A stretch of 64,000 nt of DNA from Spizellomyces punctatus DAOM BR117. Its lineage: Eukaryota; Chytridiomycota; Chytridiomycetes; Spizellomycetales; Spizellomycetaceae. Below are positions 57,499-64,000 of the stretch, one piece after another. The notes beneath the pieces were generated by a model. That model did not search any database, was not told the DNA's origin, and was given only the letters and a program-made list of their open reading frames with translations. The stretch is from the NCBI RefSeq assembly GCF_000182565.1, contig NW_015971540.1, positions 1 through 64,000 of the forward strand, given 5' to 3'. Each line of letters opens with the position of its first letter. Position 1 is the first letter of the stretch. The translations under genes were made by a program, and so were the position numbers.

Positions 57499-60400
57499 TC
57501 AAGCCTTCTTGCTCAAGAGACTAATGTACCACGAAGATCGTTTGGCGGGTGCGTCTGATGTATCTGTCATACGGAAATGTTAGTACGAGTTTTGGGCACC
57601 GATGAGACATCATTCGCCTTACCAAGTTGAGAAAGTTGGGAAAGGGGGGATAATCTGTTGTGTACATTAGGGGAAGTTGGCAAATGAGATGAGAGAATGG
57701 AATAAGAAGTCTAGTCAGAGATACGTACGGTTCCTGTCCTTCACTTTCACCAGCGGCCACAAACGTCCCACCCCCTCCACGAAGGGGTTTGGCGATACGG
57801 GAAGAGTAGAGCCAGCTGCTTGTGGGTTGTTGTTGGGTTTGAGCTAAAAAGTAAAGGTTACTTGTGAGCGATTCAAAAGCCAAAAGGATTGTGAACAAAC
57901 ACAACGTACATCGAGCTTCTTGGACTTTTTCGCGCATGGCAGCTAGCTGTGCCTCGAACTTATGGTTCTGGAGCTCCAGTTTCGTTTGAGCATCTTGTAA
58001 AAGAGTTTCGAGATTTTGTATTCGCTCGTTTCTAGCCGACAATTTACGTTCCGCAACCGCCACCTCCTTTTTCAATGTCGTATTTTGCTCCACAAGTGTT
58101 TTCTGAACCGCAGTCAGTTGCTCCAGATTGCGCTCCAAAAAGGCCATCTTCTGCTGCTGGGCTCGCGAATTGGACGTCCGGAGAATGGAATTGTACTGTT
58201 CCCGCACGTCATCCAGGGAGATTTCGAGTTCAACGACCTTTTCGCAGCGGTTTTGGAGATCGCGCATCAGCTTCTTTTTCATAGTGTCAAACTCGGCCAA
58301 TTGGTGGGTCATGCTCTTGCGAATCGCTTCGATTTCCGCGCGCGCCTGCGTGTCGACGGCGGAAGATTGGTCGAGTGATTTCATAGAGTTCATAGAGTCT
58401 GTTACAGACTGGTTGTGCAAAGGATTATGAAATTAGTATGTAGCAAGGATTGACCTGAAAGACGCGGTGCTCAGTGCTCACTTTAAGATTCTCTGTAATT
58501 TTCGCTTGGTCCGTCATCATGCTGCAAAGATATTCCGTGTAAGGAGAGATTTCATGAAAAGACTCGGGCACAAACCGCCTCACCTCTGCACTCTAGCAAT
58601 CTCATCGTCCTTTCTCGCTAGAAGGGTCTTGAAATCTTCCATCTCCTTTTCTTGCATCTCTTTACGGGACTCGTATGTTGATTCCAGCTTGGCCTATTGC
58701 ATATATCAGTGCATGACGCGGATGCAATATTTCAAAACTGGAAACACCAACCTTCAGCTCTTCAAACATGTGAGCAACCTCCGGCCCGGCATTTTGTGTC
58801 TCCTCATGAATCGTCTTGTCCAAAAGCTCCTCATACTCTCTTTGCAAGGTCACCACCTGCCGTTCCAGTTCCTCCTTCCGCTTAGCTAGATGCCCCGCGT
58901 CCTCCTCCGCGATTTTGGTTTTCACCATTAGATCATCAATTAGTGCTTCCTGTTGAGTCAATTGGGCCTTCACGTCGAGGAGTTCATAATGCTGAGATTC
59001 TATTTCCTCGGGGTTTGTGGGAGGCTCAGAGTTTTCCTTCATATGAGCGAGTTTGGCAAGGGTAGAGCGGAGCTGCTTTTCCTTTTCGGTCATAGAAGCC
59101 TGTAATGGTGTACGATGTGAGTCTTCTTTACCTTGCTCAGGATACACCATCTGTCAGCACTTACGGATGGGTCAAACTCGGCCATCATTTGCGCCATCTT
59201 TTCCTTCTTCCGTTTTTCTTTCTCTTCCTCACTGATGGTGAGGACCGGTTGCGCGGATTGCAACTCGATGATCCGTTTCTATTTCCGCAAAGTCATGAAT
59301 CACTGCTTGTAGGCCAGCTCAACAGTCGGGTTATACCTTCAATTCATCGATTTCCTTGGACATTTCTGTATTGGCATCCTTCAAGCTGTCTACGGTAATC
59401 GCGCTGTCCTTGTTCTCAAAGGAGAGCTTCTCCATTTGAAGTTTGAGTTCACCCAATGTTGTGTTTAATTCCTTGTTTTCCTGTAACACAACGTCAGGCA
59501 AAGGCGCAAGCAACATGAAGAACGTTCATATATACCTGAGCCAATGCAGAGTCATCCTTCCGCAAAGAGGCCAGCTCCTCATTCATGGCTTCCGCATCCT
59601 TCTTCAATCGTTCTAATTGGGCTTCTTTCTCAGCTAATTGATCCGACAGCTCATTCTCGCGCTTCAAGAAGTCTTCGCGCTCATCGTCTGCTATTGGGAG
59701 AGCGGGCGTTGAGGAGCGGGCTACAACATCCGCAACAGAGGGTGGAGGAACGACGGTTGAAGCACGGTCCTGAAGGTAGTTTTGAGGTGTTACCCAATCC
59801 TTTTCTGGCACTGTTCCCCCCGAGCGCCAAATGCTCAGTTCGCCCTCAAGTGCGTTGGAATAGCTTTGCAAGGAGGCAATGTCGGCTTTAGATTTTTTGA
59901 GTAAGGCTTTCAGTTCCCCTGGACTGAGTTCAGCGTTAATCTTGGCCTTGTTCTTGATCGTCTTTGCTCGCATCCCGAAGCGCAAGGTGGAGAGCGTCTC
60001 GGATTCGTTGAATGATGACGGCGAGCAGTTGATGATGAGCGTTGTTCTCGAGTTTCCACCGAGCGACTCTTGGAGGATACGCGTCAGCTTCGAGTCACGG
60101 TACGGGATGTGTGATGATTTGCCGTCCGTGAGAGCATTGATGACCATTCCCAACGCTGACAGGGACTTGTTGATCTTTTTCGCTTCTTCAAGAGTCTGTC
60201 CTGAGGCACCCGTTTTACCAACTTTTTCTGAACCAGCAAGATCGACCAATGACAGTTTCCCGACTTTTTGGCTCCCGTCGTTCAAATTCTTTTGCGTGAT
60301 GGTCAAGACAAAGATGGAGTGACTTCGGGAACTCTCTGCATTCATATTTGTGTGTGCAACGACTCGTGAGCTCTGTCCACGCCGCATGGCCTCATATACC

Positions 60401-61211
60401 TCGTCTATCGATCCGACAAAGACTTCTAAGAGGCCCTTGACATAGACGCCTCGGGTCTTCTCTTCATGAATGGGGAGATTATCATTGCTGGGATTCAACA
60501 AATCACGGATCTTTTCCATGTAAATTTCCATGAAGGAGACGCGGACGGTAAATTCGAGATGGGGAGGGGAAGTAAAAATGGTTGAAAAGATGTTTTCGAC
60601 GATACGCGGTGTCAATCCCTTCATTTCCTCATTTTCCATGTCACCCTATAACCTCGCCTGTCAGCCCCGCAATGCCTGTTATACAAAGGGGATCCAGCAA
60701 TATACCATCATTGTGTGCGTCTTTCCACTCCCAGTTTGTCCATACGCAAAGATTGTTCCATTGTATCCCCTCATAACATCTAACATGCTTGGAATCAGAT
60801 ACCGCGTATCGTCAAGACAACCATTGCGCAGTTACCTTCTATCACAGCGCTCGCAGAATAGGCGAATACAAGCTCCTGAGTTGTATTCCAGTCGAACACG
60901 CGGTCAAAGTTGAAGGTGCCAGGGTAATCTTTACTCTGCAAAGTGTCAGGTCAGTGGATTTAGGTCGTCTGATATTGAGAACATGGCATGATGCTGTGCT
61001 CACCTCCAGCCGAACGCTCGTCATCTCATCATCAAACTGCACAACCGGCACACCACCCTCTTTGATTTCCCTCCCATTTTGCGGTCGAAACCGGCAAACA
61101 ACTCTAATGGAATCTACAAAGGGAGAGTCGGTTGAGATCATCAGATATGTGAGATCTGCAACCAGTAAGAGCCATACCTCCTGCTGCCCTGCTTGGGCTG
61201 TCTGCTAGCAT
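57499..61211 (-). CDS. Conventional kinesin heavy chain (kinesin-1)
   Basis: Multi-exon gene from ATG 61211 ([11 protein letters not shown]) to TGA at 57499. The motor domain includes [18 protein letters not shown], the P-loop [15 protein letters not shown] at about 60733-60775, switch [10 protein letters not shown], switch [20 protein letters not shown] and [20 protein letters not shown], followed by a neck and a long coiled-coil stalk. The tail carries [11 protein letters not shown]. The IAK motif and glycine-rich stretch are the autoinhibitory tail signature of fungal and animal kinesin-1. The last two exons are very short (31 nt, then one ending SLLSKKA). A plus-end-directed microtubule motor that moves vesicles and other cargo. 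All nucleotide-binding motifs are intact. Confidence 0.95.
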
Positions 61212-61653
61212 TTTGTTTGTGTTTTTGTGGGGATGCTAATGGGTAGGAGGAGGGTTTGAGCAAACAGGAAAGTGACGCTACAGTGAAGCAACCCAGTTAC
61301 ATTAATAAAATAATATCAGATCTAAGCGTCAGCTCCACTCGTCTGAACCAAAGGGAGGTGCATCTATCCGTCCTTGTACAAAAAACCAAGAGGTCCTACT
61401 AATAATATTGTAATCTATAAAAACCAAATGACAAGCTCGCAAATGTAAAATAAACCCGTAGGTGCCCAACGAACAGAAGCCGCTAGCCGTTTAAACGCGA
61501 AACGGTTTCATGCATCATAATTTTATTGCACGTGATTGCATTCATGTAACCATTTCTGGATTAATGAAGCATGTGATATGTGGATCTTGAAGTTTCTTTT
61601 TGGGATGAAGAGGTCCTGCGAATTTGGGAATTTCTGGTCATTGCTTTATGGGC
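61212..61653. other. Divergent promoter region
   Basis: Between the kinesin and Bud22 start codons. No gene supported. Confidence 0.4.
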
Positions 61654-62890
61654 ATGTCCACGCACGACGAGGACCAAGATGCCACCAGCCAGTCGAGGCA
61701 GGATAACACAGGAACTACACTGCAAGAACCAACATGGGAGCAACTTTCGGACCGTATTGCAAAACGCCTGGTAACAGCGTCCCCACTAGCGTTTTGCTTG
61801 TTTCTCGGATATCTCACACCTATTAGCATCACATTCGGATAGAATTAAAACGCGGCGCTAAAAAAGCCAAGACGTTCGAAACCCGGAAACTCGTTAAAAA
61901 GCTCCGTTTCTTTCGGAAACAGTATGACCAAGCCAAAAATGACGAGAGCACTCCAGACGAGATCAAACTTCAGCGACAGAAGATGGTTGAAAAATTTGAG
62001 GCCGATGTGGAGAGTATAAAGGTGTGTATGCAAGGACCTCTAATAACCCCGGCTTCAAGGACTAGACTAATTGCATAGTACAAGCACATCAACATGGACA
62101 AGATCGTGCACAACGCATTTGCTGCCTGCCTATCCAAATCCTCTCTGCCGCACCTCCCCAACCTTTTATCCACATGGGACTCCGCGAAAGACTGGACCCA
62201 AACGGATCAGAATACTCCATCCGTTACTCGAGTTGAGCAGCGACTATCTTCCTCTGAACCAATTCGGGATGCGGCGGAAGGAGCTATCGAAGATTTGCAT
62301 TGCCTATTAACCGGAGTACGATCAAAGACACGGAAGCGGAAGAAGAATCCTCCAACGCAGAAACTCTCCACTGTGTCCAAAGTCTCTGTGCAAACTGACG
62401 ATGACGATGACGAGGCCGACTCGGACGAGATGTCACGGCCTGTAACGTCTGCCTTCATCGCTTCTCTGGGTGATAGCGACTCAGAGTTGGATCTTAGTGT
62501 GTCGGAAGTTGAGGAAAGCGACTACGACCAGCCAGCCTCTAAGAAAGTCAAAAAGAATCGACAGGGACAAAGAGCTCGGCGAGCGTACGTTTTGATATCC
62601 TGGTATTCCGTCTTTAGCTCATCGACTCACCGCAGCGTGTTATTTTGAACAGCCAAGCAGAAAAGCTTTATGGCCAAAGGGCAAAGCACCTCCAAAACGC
62701 CTCTCATCCACCACCAAACTCCAAACGCGCCCCTTCATCAACAACAACACAACCTGTCAAAGAAGTCCCAAAAGAGACGCTCCACCCATCATGGGAAGCC
62801 AAACGCAAGGCAAAGGAAGCGCAGAGCATGATTTTGCAGGCTGGCAAACCAAAGAAGATTGTGTTTGGGTCTGAATCCGATGAGGATTAG
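61654..62890 (+). CDS. BUD22: Bud22 / SRFBP1-family ribosome biogenesis protein
   Basis: Four exons, 61654-61770, 61827-62021, 62079-62584 and 62653-62890, join in phase to 351 residues. The acceptor at 61826 was chosen because it gives RLHHIRIELKRGAKKAKTFE, the family's N-terminal pattern; the next AG downstream would hit a stop. The middle is charged with DDDDDEADSDE. The C-terminal Bud22 signature is KKNRQGQRARRAQAEKLYGQ followed by LHPSWEAKRKAKEAQ and KKIVFGSESDED. In yeast the protein belongs to the small-subunit processome and is needed for 18S rRNA processing. A nucleolar role is inferred from the family. Confidence 0.93.
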
Positions 62891-63092
62891 ACCATCGCCT
62901 GTATGTTTTTTTGGACAATTATTGTACATAGAATTTCATTGAGGGATGGCGACTACGATTCAAAGCACCATATTGAAAATCATTAAACACTATGATATAC
63001 ACGCGAATGTGAAAAATACTCCAATTGGATAAGACCCAAACGCTTGACTGCGTCTCCCGTTCTGATCCTCCTATACTCCTTTCTTATTCTTC

Positions 63093-64000
63093 TCATGAGG
63101 TTGCTCCCGCGGATTCTCCTGTTATGGATTTGCCTGTTAGTGTAATTCCGCCTTTGCCAACTACATGTGCAAGAGGAAGTTAGTTCAAAATATGGTCCAC
63201 GCAATGAGCTCTCCATGCTCCAGCATCCTAACCCCTCCAAACTCCGAACAACTGCTTGACACTCACTATCAATAATCCCCTTGGTTTTGAGCACGTAGAG
63301 TACAATCGCCACAACCACTAGCACAACAATCAACAAAATAAACACGATGAAGATCTTATCGGTCGCCATTCGTCTCAAAAACACACGCAATTGCTTTTCG
63401 GCTCGTTTGAGATTACTTTCCACCGTCGCAAGATCTTCCTGAATCTTGGACATCTGATTTCCCTGTTTCAAAACTTCATCTTTAACAGCCAATCCCATCT
63501 CCAACGTTTCCTCCACAATACGTTTCGTCCTTGCCGTCGACTGCTGGGTCTGCTCCTGGATTTGAATTGCGGTTTGAGTGATTTCTTTATTCGACATATC
63601 GTCGATAGTTTTTTTTTGCTTCAGATCATCGGTTTGGGCGGTTGTTTCGGCCCATTGGACATCTTGCGTTAGTTGGGCGATTTTCTGCTCGTAGGCTTTG
63701 GCTTTTTGATCCCAGGTGGTTGTTGGAGGGGGAAGTTCGCGGATTTCGACGAGGAGGGTTCTGTGTAGTTTTTTGGCGCGGTTTAGCCGGTTTTTGAGGT
63801 AGCTACATTTCTGGTTTAGGATGCCGAGCGGGTGTGGTAAGGAAAGAGTGGAGGCGGTCGCCCAGTGAATACCAACCTCATAGAACTGATATTGTAATTC
63901 AGAAACAAACCTCCATACGCTCCTGCCCTTTCAGTCTTGGTAGTTCCTTCCCCAACACATTCTCAATCTGCTCAAGCACCTCTTGCATTTCCTCATCGTA
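63093..64000 (-). CDS. NPSN-type Qb-SNARE (partial, 5' end outside window)
   Basis: The gene enters from beyond position 64000 (first visible EEMQEVLEQIENVLGKELPR) and runs on the minus strand. The SNARE motif reads QIQEQTQQSTARTKRIVEET, then GNQMSKIQEDLATVESNLKR with the central Gln of the zero layer. It ends in a membrane anchor ATDKIFIVFILLIVVLVVVA. The spacing and the ATDK just before the membrane span match the novel plant SNARE (NPSN) group of Qb-SNAREs more than Vti1, Gos1 or Bos1. A probable intron after the anchor (GTGAGT near 63269) changes the tail to GKGGITLTGKSITGE with a stop at 63093; without it the frame runs to 62983. Localisation unknown; endomembrane or plasma-membrane fusion is inferred. 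Confidence 0.8.

Overview
This window is eukaryotic nuclear DNA, most likely from a zoosporic (chytrid- or blastocladiomycete-like) fungus. Fungal markers include a Pho84-type phosphate symporter, a conventional kinesin with an IAK tail motif, Bud22, a Pol5/MYBBP1A homologue, a CDC34-type E2 and a secreted protein of a conserved fungal family. The flagellar gene CFAP57 (WDR65) points to a lineage that still makes a flagellum. Genes are compact, on both strands, and split by many short GT-AG introns, mostly about 50-80 nt with a few longer. Most models below were assembled by joining exons by frame and splice site. There is one assembly gap of N (45622-45775).

Layout: 0-12.2 kb is accessory-looking. 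It holds a TLC-like membrane protein, a decayed ABCB transporter, an acidic protein with a histone-H3-like fold, two small divergent TATA-driven genes, a zinc-finger-like gene with an unclear model, repeats, and a DUF2431/BMT5-like gene with a broken partial copy. From 12.8 to 27 kb the genes are a Fax/metaxin-like GST, the phosphate symporter, a Q/N-repeat secreted protein, a helix-hairpin-helix protein, a short secreted helical protein, tRNA-Leu(AAG), isopentenyl phosphate kinase and a mitochondrial DUF1640/MCUR1-family protein. After a gene-poor stretch (27-29 kb) comes CFAP57, a small charged gene and a Crinkler-like PD-(D/E)XK gene, with transketolase, SURF1, a CDC34-like E2 and a second large WD40 gene following. 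The last part (48-64 kb) is dense housekeeping: a GPI-type surface protein, Pol5, a mitochondrial membrane protein, beta-tubulin, kinesin-1, Bud22 and an NPSN-type Qb-SNARE cut by the window edge.

Functional themes: flagellum, microtubules and transport (CFAP57, the WD40 gene, beta-tubulin, kinesin-1, SNARE); ribosome biogenesis (Pol5, Bud22, possibly the BMT5-like gene); mitochondria (SURF1, DUF1640, the 53.3-54.0 kb gene); metabolism (transketolase, IPK, phosphate uptake). The most unusual items are the acidic H3-fold protein, the fungal IPK, the Crinkler-like nuclease gene and the NPSN-type SNARE.
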